Of a DNA stretch of 64,000 nucleotides, positions 14,163 through 22,999 are shown piece by piece; within the stretch, counting starts at the first letter, position 1; the number at the start of each line of letters is the position of its first letter. Made by a program: the position numbers and the translations under genes. The stretch covers positions 1-64,000 of the forward strand of contig BPJD01000005.1 of NCBI GenBank assembly GCA_026004435.1, read 5' to 3'. The notes under the pieces are model-generated. The model was not told the DNA's origin. It saw nothing but the letters and a program-made list of their open reading frames with translations, and ran no database searches. This DNA is from Patescibacteria group bacterium. GTDB taxonomy: Bacteria > Patescibacteriota > Microgenomatia > UBA1406 > GWC2-37-13.

Positions 14163-15452
14163 TTAAGAACTTTTTGTTTCCACAATTATTAAACCTCTCA
14201 AGATCCAAAAAAGAGATAGATATGTAAGATCATAAATAGGATGAAACAGAGAAACCATAAATAACCCCCAAAAAGATAAAATTAATGAAAAAAACAACAA
14301 GTTTTTCCTGTTATTTTTAATATATTTAAAATCAAAAGAAAAAAAATATATCACCAGTAACATAAAAGAAATTACTCCTAAAACTCCGCTTTCTGAGAAT
14401 AAACTAAAAAATATATTATGTGGATTGGTTAAAGTATACTCATCTTTTTTTAACAAATAAAATTGTGAATAGTTTTTTAAGGAGGAGTCAAAATAATAAT
14501 AATAATTTCCCAATCCTACACCTAATAATAAATTGCTGTTACCAATCTCAATTGCTTTCTTCCACATCTCTATTCTTATATTAATGTTTCTATAATCAGT
14601 ATTCTCTGGAAATATTATCCGAAATAATGCGCTTTTATTAAATACCTTAATAGCAAAAAAATTGCTGAAATAAAATATTAAAAAAATTAAAAGTAGAGGT
14701 ATTATTATTTTTTTAGAAATAGAACTCGTAGCTCTTTTCTGATAAATAAACTTATAAAAAATGATCCACTTAATTGAAACAACAAAAAAAACTATTAATT
14801 TTGTGCGCCAATTAGCTATATTAGTTAAAAAAATAATTAGTAAAAAAAAACAAAATAAAAAAAAACGAAAGTTTTTGTTTCTACTGGAAACAAAAAAATA
14901 TAGAATTATTGGGATAAAAACTTCTTCAAAAGTATTGCCAAACAATCTCCCACGATTTAAGCTGTAAATTAAATAATCAATTCCGCTTGGATGCAGAATT
15001 ATTTCTAGATATTTTAAATAAGTTTGTGGAGAAATAAAAAATCCTATTTGTAAGATAAGATTAACAAAACTTGCTGATAATAAAGCTGTTAAAATTAAGG
15101 AGATATCTTTTTTAGAAAAGTATACAACTAAATTATTAAACAACAAAAATCCTATGACGAAATTTTTCCATATTTTCATTGACGATATAATATCTAGACT
15201 TTTAGAAAGTGATAAAGTTATTGATATTAAAAAAAAGCTTAATAATAAGAAAAATCTCCGTTTTTTATACAATTCTGATTTTAATTTTGGTACGATAAAA
15301 ATAAATGGAACAATTGTTAAAATATAAGCGATTTGATTCGTATATATGTGTGTGCCTAAAATTCTTATTGAGAATAGACGATATAAAAATATAGAAATAA
15401 TGGTAAATGCTTTTAAGCAATTTTCGAATCCTGTTTTATATATCTTATTCAT
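14163..15452 (-). CDS. O-antigen ligase/polymerase-like membrane protein
   Basis: 429 residues, about ten or more membrane helices. The signature periplasmic loop is visible: MWKKAIEIGNSNLLLGVGLGNYYYY near residue 300, followed by LTNPHNIFFSLFSESGVLGVISF, the Wzy_C (O-antigen ligase) motif with the conserved His in NPHN. Such proteins polymerise or ligate undecaprenyl-linked glycans outside the membrane. It lies convergent with the preceding glycosyltransferase (12 bp apart) and 43 bp from the next, divergent gene. A TAAAAT box 7 nt before its ATG is compatible with a leaderless transcript. Confidence 0.85.
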   Translation of the reverse strand: MNKIYKTGFENCLKAFTIISIFLYRLFSIRILGTHIYTNQIAYILTIVPFIFIVPKLKSELYKKRRFFLLLSFFLISITLSLSKSLDIISSMKIWKNFVIGFLLFNNLVVYFSKKDISLILTALLSASFVNLILQIGFFISPQTYLKYLEIILHPSGIDYLIYSLNRGRLFGNTFEEVFIPIILYFFVSSRNKNFRFFLFCFFLLIIFLTNIANWRTKLIVFFVVSIKWIIFYKFIYQKRATSSISKKIIIPLLLIFLIFYFSNFFAIKVFNKSALFRIIFPENTDYRNINIRIEMWKKAIEIGNSNLLLGVGLGNYYYYFDSSLKNYSQFYLLKKDEYTLTNPHNIFFSLFSESGVLGVISFMLLVIYFFSFDFKYIKNNRKNLLFFSLILSFWGLFMVSLFHPIYDLTYLSLFWILRGLIIVETKSS

Positions 15453-15495
15453 AAAATTTATTTTATAATATTTATAATATTGTTGAGTAAATGTT

Positions 15496-16446
15496 ATGAT
15501 ATTATTCTCTGTAATTATACCTACTTTTAATGGAGAGAAAACGATTGGCGTTCTTCTTAAAAAGTTAAGACAGATTTTTTATTCTTCATCATATAAATAT
15601 GAAGTAATTATAATTGATTCAGAATCAAAAGATAAGACTTTAGAAGTTGTTAAAAAATTCAATAGAATATTAAATTTACGGATATTTACAATTAAAAAAA
15701 ATGAATTTAACCACGGACTGACTCGGAACCTAGGAGTGTCTCTGTCGAAAGGTGAATATATTTTATTTTTTTCGCAAGATGCTGTACCAGTTAATAATAA
15801 TTTTTTAGATTATCTTATTAGCGATTTTAAGGAAGATGATAAAATCGTTGCTGTTTTTGGCAAAGAAATAGCTCCTCCAAATGTTAAAAAAAATTTTTTA
15901 TTTTTAGAACATTATTTTTGGTTTAAAAGATACGAAGAATATTTCGATAAAAAAGGAAGAGTTACATTTTCTGCTGAAAATTCGTATTTATTTAATGAAG
16001 AGAAAATGTTGTTATATTCATTATCCAATGTTTTTTGCTGTTATAAAGCAAGTTTTCTCAAAAGAGAATCTTTTAGGGAAATTTATATTGGTGAAGATAT
16101 ATTAATGGGTCAGCAAATAATAGAGAAAGGGTACAAAAAGATTTATGATAGTAGGTGTAAAGTCTACCATTTTCATACTAAATTTACTGACTATTTTATT
16201 AGATCTATAAATGATTTATATTTTAGACTTTATGTAATCAAAGAGCCATTAAAATTAAAGTTAAAGAATAAATTGAGAATAATAACTAAAGAAAATAGTT
16301 TAAATACAAATTTTTTTGAATTGATTATATTTTATTTAATAAAAGCTTTAATTTTTGTAATTGTGCTTTTGACTAGATTAAAACACCATGTTTTAGTTTT
16401 TTTAAATAAAAAATATAAAATGTATTTAATAAAAAAGTATATATAA
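15496..16446 (+). CDS. Glycosyltransferase family 2
   Basis: 316 residues of the GT-A type: FSVIIPTFNGEKTIGVLLKK at the N-terminus, VIIIDSESKDKT, then FNHGLTRNLGVSLSKGEYILFFSQDAVP near residue 80, resembling rhamnosyltransferase-like GT2 enzymes (DXD is SQDA here). It then has AENSYLFN and YIGEDILMGQQIIEKGYKKIYDS, with a hydrophobic tail near residues 275-300 that may anchor it. Part of the surface-glycan region. Its 3' end overlaps the convergent WecG/TagA-like gene by 115 bp (16332-16446), unusually long for two genuine genes; both C-termini there are hydrophobic or Lys-rich tails, so one gene may be longer than it needs to be. Confidence 0.86.
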   Translation: MILFSVIIPTFNGEKTIGVLLKKLRQIFYSSSYKYEVIIIDSESKDKTLEVVKKFNRILNLRIFTIKKNEFNHGLTRNLGVSLSKGEYILFFSQDAVPVNNNFLDYLISDFKEDDKIVAVFGKEIAPPNVKKNFLFLEHYFWFKRYEEYFDKKGRVTFSAENSYLFNEEKMLLYSLSNVFCCYKASFLKRESFREIYIGEDILMGQQIIEKGYKKIYDSRCKVYHFHTKFTDYFIRSINDLYFRLYVIKEPLKLKLKNKLRIITKENSLNTNFFELIIFYLIKALIFVIVLLTRLKHHVLVFLNKKYKMYLIKKYI

Positions 16447-17153
16447 AATCTAATTTTAGGAAGTCGTCTTGGTTCGACTAAAAACCTATATAACCACTCA
16501 AATCCAATTCTTCTGACAAGTAGAGGTGCTCTTAAAACCTTTTTGGCCCAAAAATTAAAGCTTCCACCTACACCCATGCAGACAATTCCTCTGAGTTTTT
16601 CTTTATTACTAAATATCCATATTTCTTGCCAAGGTGGACCATATGCTACAAATAAAAAATCTGGTTTAAATTTTTGAATTTTTTTTATAATTTTTTCGTT
16701 TTCTTGTATAGATTCTCTAGCGATTTTTTTTGCTCCTGCAGAATAATAAACTTGTAAATTTGGATATTTTTTTTTAAAAAAAAAGGCAGATTTTTTTGCA
16801 GTTGAATTAAAACCTCCTAGAAAAAACACTCTTTTTTTATTTTTGTAAGCATATAAAATTAGCTTTTCAGCAAAGTCCGTACCTGCCAGTCTTTCTCCTG
16901 TAGCTCTTCCATATATTGATGATAATAATTTTATTCCAATTCCATCTATAAGCATCGCATCTGATGAGTTAATTACATGTCTATAAAAACTACTTTTTGT
17001 GGCTCGAATGAAAATTTCTGGGTTCATATTTACTATATGAAGATATTTATTCTTTTTGCTTTTCAAAAATTCATCTACTAAAATTAATAATTCCTTTATT
17101 CTGTAATTGCCAATTTTTACACCTTCTATTTTGCAAACTTTACTAGTTGCCAT
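16332..17153 (-). CDS. WecG/TagA/CpsF-family glycosyltransferase
   Basis: 273 residues. The family signatures are clear: YLHIVNMNPEIFIRA, DGIGIKLLSSIYGRATGERLAGTDF near residue 70, VFFLGG, KPDFLFVAYGPPWQEIWI near residue 160 and GVGGSFNFWAKKVLRAPLLVRRIGFEWLYRFLVEPRRL. This GT26 family adds ManNAc(A) or similar sugars to lipid-linked intermediates of teichoic-acid-like or common-antigen glycans. The normal family domain ends around RRLPKIRF; the last ~45 residues (KYILYFLFKKTKTWCFN and on) extend into the convergent GT2 gene and may be a tail. Confidence 0.9.
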   Translation of the reverse strand: MATSKVCKIEGVKIGNYRIKELLILVDEFLKSKKNKYLHIVNMNPEIFIRATKSSFYRHVINSSDAMLIDGIGIKLLSSIYGRATGERLAGTDFAEKLILYAYKNKKRVFFLGGFNSTAKKSAFFFKKKYPNLQVYYSAGAKKIARESIQENEKIIKKIQKFKPDFLFVAYGPPWQEIWIFSNKEKLRGIVCMGVGGSFNFWAKKVLRAPLLVRRIGFEWLYRFLVEPRRLPKIRFYIYFFIKYILYFLFKKTKTWCFNLVKSTITKIKAFIK

Positions 17154-17271
17154 TACTCAATCACTTTTATTAAAGATAATTATTAATGGAAAATTTCAGG
17201 ATTTGATGATTTTTTTGTTTTTATAAAACATAAAAATATATTTTCAAAGGATGTTCCATCCAATACAAAAA

Positions 17272-18657
17272 TTAATTTTTAAAATATCTTAACAAAAACT
17301 TTGTTAAAATCATAGTGGCATAAGTTTGAAAAAAAGTTAAAAAAGGAATAAAAATTAAAAAATATCTATCCCAGTTTAATTTTATTAAGAAAATATAGAA
17401 GGCAAAATTAAGGCTAAAAAAAAATAATAATGCTCGTGCAAATTTTTCTTTTGCACTTAAAAATATTCCGAAAATAAATAAAAAAATTTTTATATTACCT
17501 GGAAGGCTAAAAAAATAATTATAATAGTTGTGACTTTTATTTAGGAAAAACTTTTCTATAAAAATATTTATAGCATGAAAAGAATTTTTAATAAATGCTT
17601 CATTAAATGTTAATGTTTGTAAGTATTGCTGAGTTGTGCGAAAAATAATTAAATCAGAAAAAGTTAGGAATCCCATAAACAAACTTGGATTTAATATTTC
17701 AAGTAATAAATTGGCAAAACTTATAAATATGATTGTTAAAACCAAAAAATTAAATATTGATACTTTTTTTCTAATACAAACAACACAAAATATTACAAAT
17801 AAAAAAATTAAATTAATTGCTCCTGAAATTTTGGTATTAAATACTATACTAGTTAAGAAAATTAATACCAAAATACTAATTACTGGTTCAATTGAAAGAT
17901 TTTTTTTTACATTTTTATCAAAATAAAAATTTTTTTTGTAATAGTTAAAGAAAGAAAGTAAAAAAATACTGTTAAAAAAATTAAGCCAAATATCGGAATG
18001 AACATAAATATTCCATTCTGTGAAAAATTTATTAGAAGAGAGAATAACAAAAAATAAAAAAGAAAAAAGTAAGCTTCTTGTGATAAAGAAAAATAAGAGA
18101 GAAAAGGCAAAAACAGAAAATAATAAAAACAAACTATTTATTTTTCTAAGATAAAGAATGATATCAATAGTCTCTGAAAATTTTTTACCATATTTTAATA
18201 ATAAATAACTTTTTTCTTTGTTTGTGTCCTTATAATTCCATGGGATATAATTGATTTTATTTTTTTGATACTCTGGCACATATATAACAGCCTCGTAAAA
18301 ATTTTTTTTAATTATAAATCTGGTGAAATCGCCTTCTTTTTTAATTTCATTATTATATTTTAAGTGAATTAATGTTCCATAAATAAAAGGAGCAACAAAA
18401 GGATGATCTTTGGCAAAATTGCTTTGCCAAATTTCTTTTTGGAATTTTTTTTTAATAAAAGCAAAATCATAAAAGTAAGTTTTAGATATCCAGTGGAATT
18501 CATCCCAATATTTTATTGGAAGTTGATTAGAAAGTAAAATAAATCTTATAATTAATATCAATGAATATAATGTCGATAGTAAAATTAAAATCAGAATTAT
18601 AAATTTTTTAGTATTGATATTTTCCATTTGCATAATTTTAATTTCTTTATCTTGCAT
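17272..18657 (-). CDS. Polytopic membrane glycosyltransferase-like protein (GT39/ArnT-like)
   Basis: 461 residues with ten or so hydrophobic helices. An acidic pair near the first outer loop, YWDEFHWI at residues ~53-60, resembles the Asp/Glu-containing catalytic loop of PMT-type (GT39/GT83) enzymes that use polyprenyl-phosphate sugars. The rest is loops of Lys/Asn and hydrophobic segments without other recognised motifs, so the assignment rests on topology and that motif. A short coding-like stretch upstream (18597-18758 on the minus strand, starting MENNKIENLDKG) is in another frame and could be a lost N-terminal extension. Confidence 0.55.
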   Translation of the reverse strand: MQDKEIKIMQMENINTKKFIILILILLSTLYSLILIIRFILLSNQLPIKYWDEFHWISKTYFYDFAFIKKKFQKEIWQSNFAKDHPFVAPFIYGTLIHLKYNNEIKKEGDFTRFIIKKNFYEAVIYVPEYQKNKINYIPWNYKDTNKEKSYLLLKYGKKFSETIDIILYLRKINSLFLLFSVFAFSLLFFFITRSLLFSFLFFVILSSNKFFTEWNIYVHSDIWLNFFNSIFLLSFFNYYKKNFYFDKNVKKNLSIEPVISILVLIFLTSIVFNTKISGAINLIFLFVIFCVVCIRKKVSIFNFLVLTIIFISFANLLLEILNPSLFMGFLTFSDLIIFRTTQQYLQTLTFNEAFIKNSFHAINIFIEKFFLNKSHNYYNYFFSLPGNIKIFLFIFGIFLSAKEKFARALLFFFSLNFAFYIFLIKLNWDRYFLIFIPFLTFFQTYATMILTKFLLRYFKN

Positions 18658-18814
18658 AAATAAATTAAGTTTTTGTGAGACTGTTCTTTTAAAGAAGTAA
18701 TAGAAAATATTGATTTATTATTACCCTTGTCTAAATTTTCGATTTTGTTGTTTTCCATTTTTATTTTAAAAAGATAATTTTTTTAATATAGAAATATTAT
18801 TAATCTACCATTTT

Positions 18815-21247
18815 TTAAATATTTTTGAATTTGTTTTTTAAGAAATTAAAGATTAATTTGGCTAATTTTGCATGACCTTGAGGAGAAATTGAATTTTTGG
18901 GTTTGTCATAATAATTTTCTTTATGTTGTCGGAACTCAGTTAGTTCTAAGATCTGTGTGTTGGGTTTATTTTTTAGTAGATCTTTTATTTGTTTAGGAAT
19001 GTCATATAAACTTATGAAAAGGATTGGTCCTTTATAATACGAGTAAAATTGATTTAGGTATTCTTTTTGTTTTATATAAGCCTCTTCTGGCTTTATTGTT
19101 TTTTCATATTCTTCCCAAGCCAGGTCCCAAGTAGGAAAATATTTCCCTTCTTTTCTGAGTTTTTCTTTCAGAGATTCATTGTTTTCAACTGTAGCGTATT
19201 TTTTAGTTAAAGGAATAAATTTGTCGTTTAAGCGATAAAAGTTATTGTTCATTATAATTATCAAATCTGGTTGATATTCTAATCCTTGAATAAAGAATCT
19301 AATTAAAGCATAAGATAGATCGTAACTATGATATGATAGGTTTATAACTTCAACAGTCTCATATTTAGATAGTAACTCTTCATTAAGTTTTTTTTCTAGT
19401 CTCTCTGTCCAGTTGTCTTTTGTATCAACTAAAAAACCAAAAGCGTATGAATCTCCTAAAACAATAATTCTATAAGTCCCTTTTGGTTTGTTTTTATCAT
19501 AGTCTCTTGTTTCATTGAGTGAGTCGCTGTTAAAAGTATATTTTGCTACAATATTTAGATCTTCTTTTTTTGATATTTCAGTAGTGTTAGGTTTAGGTAT
19601 ATACATATATCTTGCATTATCGAGGCAAAGTTCTAGATATTTATCAGGGCATTTTGTTATTGCTAAATGTTCTATTCTGTGTTTTTTTAAATATTGTTTA
19701 ATATAATTTAATCCTTTAAGTTTTTGTCCTGTTTTTTTGTTTAGATCATAGATTTGAAAGGCTAGTTCCAGATCAATTCCTATAGGATAAAGATAGTCAA
19801 GCCTTTCGAGGGTTGCTAATGCTTCATTGGTTTTGTTTTTGCTTAGATATTCATAATATAATTCATTTTGGTATTTATAGTCATTGTATGTTAGTCTTTT
19901 TAGAAAATCGCTTTTTGCTATTTCATCTATTCTGTAATACTTTATGTTTAAAGGATTTATTTTCTTGGCTAAATCTATGTTGGTTAAACTTATAATTTCA
20001 GCAATTACTATAGTTTGAGAGATAATAAATAATAAAAAAATATTTAGATAAATTAATGCCTTATTTAGTTTAATTGGATTAAGTGTTTTGGCTGTATAAT
20101 CTTTTTTATCAATCTGACTTAATAAAAACACAAAAAAGAATATATATCCAGGCATTCTAAAAAAAGAAAAGTTTTGACTAGTTATTAGCATTGAAAAACA
20201 GGCTAGAAAAAAACTCTGGTCATATAGATCCGATGATTTTGAGGTTTTAAATAATTTTTTTAATACTAAAAAAATTATTACGAAACCCAAAATTCCTAAA
20301 TCGTTTATTAGGTCAATGAATACATTATGGCTAGTTTCATCTGGTATGCCCCATTTTATGAATCTAGATGAGCTTATAGAATAGGTGTTTAAGCCATTTC
20401 CTAAAAAGGGATTTTGTAAAAATGCTTTTATACCACTTAGGAAATAATCCTCTCTTCCAAATGTTGGTTTATGTTCTATATTTAGCTTATAAGGATTAAA
20501 TACTTTGGCTGTAGATAATAAAAATTCCTTATTAATTGCCAAAATTGAAATAATAATTACGACAAGAATAACAAAACCTCTTTTTTTTGCGGATTTTAAT
20601 TTAAATGCTATTAAGTAATAGCATAATGAGATTAAAAATGCTAAATAGGCTGATCTCATAAAGCTTGCCAAAAACAATAAAAATAAAGGAAGCAAAATTA
20701 TAATCAATATAATCTTTTGAAAGAACTTAAGTTGTTTTGATAACAGAAAAGGTAGAATCATAACTAAAGGTAGATTAGTTATTACAGCAGAGAAATGACT
20801 GGTGTTTGAAGGTGAAAACAGATACTGCCTATTTTTGTCAATAAACTGTATAAGGTTTTGTTTTGGATCCATTAGTGTTAAGATTGTCAATATATTTGCT
20901 ATTATAGCTGTAGAAATAATAATGATCTTCTTGGAAATTATTCTTTGGGCATTTTTGGCTAACAAAAAAAACATTATTAAATTTATATACAAAATTGTGT
21001 AGATATAGGATGCATATACTGCTTTTGATAAGATGGTGTTTATGACTATAAATATAATAATGACAGTTGCAACCTTAAGCTCTGTCTTTTTTATATATAC
21101 TTTTTCTTGAGTTGTTGTTAAATATAAATTGAGTATTGGTATTAAAGATAAAATAATGTAATTTGTGTTTTTTAAACCAAAGATTTCTAAAAAAAAAGGA
21201 ACGATGAATATAAAACTTAAGATTGATTTTTTAATTATTATTTTCAT
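18815..21247 (-). CDS. O-antigen ligase/polymerase-like protein fused to an SGNH hydrolase
   Basis: 810 residues. Residues 1-~425 are polytopic (about 12 helices) with the Wzy_C loop FGREDYFLSGIKAFLQNPF, GNGLNTYSI and ETSHNVFIDLINDLGILGF. A middle helical stretch (~450-560) looks TPR-like. The C-terminal ~230 residues are an SGNH/GDSL hydrolase: YRIIVLGDSYAFGF (block I with Ser), NNNFYR (Asn block), and SPQGHAKLAKLIF near the end (His block). SGNH domains often add or remove acetyl groups from glycans. One polypeptide could thus both join glycan chains and acylate or de-acylate them outside the cell. The fusion is uncommon. All three blocks look intact. Confidence 0.85.
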   Translation of the reverse strand: MKIIIKKSILSFIFIVPFFLEIFGLKNTNYIILSLIPILNLYLTTTQEKVYIKKTELKVATVIIIFIVINTILSKAVYASYIYTILYINLIMFFLLAKNAQRIISKKIIIISTAIIANILTILTLMDPKQNLIQFIDKNRQYLFSPSNTSHFSAVITNLPLVMILPFLLSKQLKFFQKIILIIILLPLFLLFLASFMRSAYLAFLISLCYYLIAFKLKSAKKRGFVILVVIIISILAINKEFLLSTAKVFNPYKLNIEHKPTFGREDYFLSGIKAFLQNPFLGNGLNTYSISSSRFIKWGIPDETSHNVFIDLINDLGILGFVIIFLVLKKLFKTSKSSDLYDQSFFLACFSMLITSQNFSFFRMPGYIFFFVFLLSQIDKKDYTAKTLNPIKLNKALIYLNIFLLFIISQTIVIAEIISLTNIDLAKKINPLNIKYYRIDEIAKSDFLKRLTYNDYKYQNELYYEYLSKNKTNEALATLERLDYLYPIGIDLELAFQIYDLNKKTGQKLKGLNYIKQYLKKHRIEHLAITKCPDKYLELCLDNARYMYIPKPNTTEISKKEDLNIVAKYTFNSDSLNETRDYDKNKPKGTYRIIVLGDSYAFGFLVDTKDNWTERLEKKLNEELLSKYETVEVINLSYHSYDLSYALIRFFIQGLEYQPDLIIIMNNNFYRLNDKFIPLTKKYATVENNESLKEKLRKEGKYFPTWDLAWEEYEKTIKPEEAYIKQKEYLNQFYSYYKGPILFISLYDIPKQIKDLLKNKPNTQILELTEFRQHKENYYDKPKNSISPQGHAKLAKLIFNFLKNKFKNI

Positions 21248-21255
21248 TGATCAAC

Positions 21256-21285
21256 TTGCATTTATAAAAACTTTTATACTATTAT
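21256..21285 (+). promoter_or_regulatory. Leaderless-type promoter of the TP-linker exported protein
   Basis: TTGCAT (21256-21261), 18-bp spacer, TATTAT (21280-21285), then 7 nt to the ATG at 21293. With the usual -10-to-start distance transcription would begin at or next to the start codon. Confidence 0.6.
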
Positions 21286-21292
21286 ATATAGT

Positions 21293-22999
21293 ATGGAACT
21301 TTTGGTAAAAAGATTTTCTTTATTATTTTTTTTTAGTCTTTTTACGATTTTTTTTGTTGACAATGTTAGAGCAACGCATGGAGCCTCAAGATGTCCTTCT
21401 ACTCGTAGTAAGTCTACTTTTTCAGGTTTTGTCTTGTCTACTGATCCTAATGATTATAATTATTGGGTTCCAGATGGTTGGTTCCCGGGAGCTGAAAGTT
21501 ATTCAAATTTAAAAAGACCTGTAAGTGTGAGTTTCTCTGATGTTCATGCTAGCGGAGTTCATACTTGGTATCAGATTTCTTTTGTAGTAAACGGCGTAAC
21601 CTATTATGAATATGGTTTTAGATCAGAATTAGATTGTCGTGATTATACTTATGTTACAATTACTCCACCTTCTAGTTATAGTTGTGATAAAACACTTTGG
21701 ATGATCGTTAATCCTCAAAATGAGGATATTTTGTCAACTGGTTTAGGTTGTCAGTCTGGTAGAGTTAATTGGGATGATAAAGATAACACTCGAAAAGCCA
21801 TCTTTAATTTAACGACAAGACCTTCGTATTCTTGCTCTTTTAATGGTGATGGTACTGTAGATATTACAATTGGTTGGAATTGGACTACTTGGGCTGATTT
21901 TTTTTCAACTAGGTTAGATGAGAATCCGGATAGTTTCTCTGGTGATTGTAATAATTTAAATCCAGGAGATGAATGTAGAGATGTATATGGAGCTAACTGG
22001 ACTACTTTTAATAATAAACAGCCAAATACCACTTATAGTTTTTGGGTTCATCCAAGATTTGATCAGGAGCCTGGTGAATGGCGTTTAGTTATGAGAAGAG
22101 ATGATATAATATGTTATGCTCCGACATCAACACCAACTCCTACTCCAACACCAACTTCTACTCCAACACCAACTCCTACTCCAACAGCAGCTGCTTGGAT
22201 TAAGGTGAAAAATGCCCCTTTTGCTGAGATTGAGTCCAGCTCAACAATAAGTTTTAATAATAATCTTCCTTCAACTGTTGAAGCTGTAGATAGCGATGAT
22301 AATGATACAAGAGCTGTGTCTTTTGTAGATTCTCCCAGATCAAGTAATTATAAAAAACATGGTGTTGCAACTATTAAAAATAATGTAGCCAACTCAACTA
22401 ATGCTGGAAATAATCTGGTTGTAGACGAAGGGGTGTTTATTAAAAACTATGGAAACTTAGCTTTAAATAAATTTTCTAGTTTTAATGATTTTTTGGAGTA
22501 TGTAAAAAAGTTTAAAGAGTATAGAACATTAAATATTTTTAGTTCAAGTCGGTTAAATGAGATGAATAACGGAGATATTGTTGTTTATGATCCGGCCGGA
22601 GATCCTAACAGCAGTGTTAATATAAGCAGTATCTTTGATCTAGACAAGGATCTTGTACTAATAGTCAATAGAAGAGTTGTTATCAACAGTAATAACTTTA
22701 ATGTCAATACAAACGATGACAGCATAAAGGAAAATTTAGTTTTAATAAGCAATGAGATTGAGGTAGGAGGCAGTATAACAAAACTGTATGGAGTATACTT
22801 GGCAGATACAGTTACAATAGCAAACTCATCTACACCACTAAAAGTAAAAGGACTGCTTTCAGCTTTTAGTGAATTCAATCAAGACAAAACTTTAATTACA
22901 CCCTCAAACCGGTACCCAGCCTTATTTTTAGTTTATGATATCAAGCCAATACTATATCACTTAAAGGCTTTATCTTTCTTTACTATCCAAAGAAGATAA
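21293..22999 (+). CDS. Exported protein with a Thr-Pro linker
   Basis: 568 residues. N-terminal signal peptide: KR followed by SLLFFFSLFTIFFV and a probable cut near VRATHG. Residues ~30-275 form a Cys- and aromatic-rich beta domain (for example YSCSFNGDGTVDITIGWNW). A Thr-Pro-rich linker (residues ~280-300) joins it to a C-terminal beta-rich domain containing GDIVVYDPAGDPNSSVN and NGV-type repeats (KLYGVYLADTVTIANSST), similar in style to surface proteins of these bacteria but not assigned to a family. The last 30 bp overlap the 3' end of the convergent transketolase. Function unknown; cell-surface location is inferred. Confidence 0.75.
   Translation: MELLVKRFSLLFFFSLFTIFFVDNVRATHGASRCPSTRSKSTFSGFVLSTDPNDYNYWVPDGWFPGAESYSNLKRPVSVSFSDVHASGVHTWYQISFVVNGVTYYEYGFRSELDCRDYTYVTITPPSSYSCDKTLWMIVNPQNEDILSTGLGCQSGRVNWDDKDNTRKAIFNLTTRPSYSCSFNGDGTVDITIGWNWTTWADFFSTRLDENPDSFSGDCNNLNPGDECRDVYGANWTTFNNKQPNTTYSFWVHPRFDQEPGEWRLVMRRDDIICYAPTSTPTPTPTPTSTPTPTPTPTAAAWIKVKNAPFAEIESSSTISFNNNLPSTVEAVDSDDNDTRAVSFVDSPRSSNYKKHGVATIKNNVANSTNAGNNLVVDEGVFIKNYGNLALNKFSSFNDFLEYVKKFKEYRTLNIFSSSRLNEMNNGDIVVYDPAGDPNSSVNISSIFDLDKDLVLIVNRRVVINSNNFNVNTNDDSIKENLVLISNEIEVGGSITKLYGVYLADTVTIANSSTPLKVKGLLSAFSEFNQDKTLITPSNRYPALFLVYDIKPILYHLKALSFFTIQRR
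22130..22183 (+). repeat. Three copies of an 18-bp tandem repeat (Thr-Pro linker)
   Basis: Units 22130-22147, 22148-22165 and 22166-22183 are ACACCAACTCCTACTCCA or differ by a single base. Together they encode the TPTPTP linker between two domains of the exported protein. Such linkers are common in extracellular enzymes; copy number may vary by slippage. Confidence 0.85.

Noticed and set aside
17636-17926. Plus-strand open frame inside the polytopic glycosyltransferase gene
   Set aside because: Shadow of the minus-strand gene with AT-rich codon bias and no independent features.
22130-22183. CRISPR-like array
   Set aside because: The repeat is a contiguous 18-bp tandem repeat without spacers that encodes a Thr-Pro linker.
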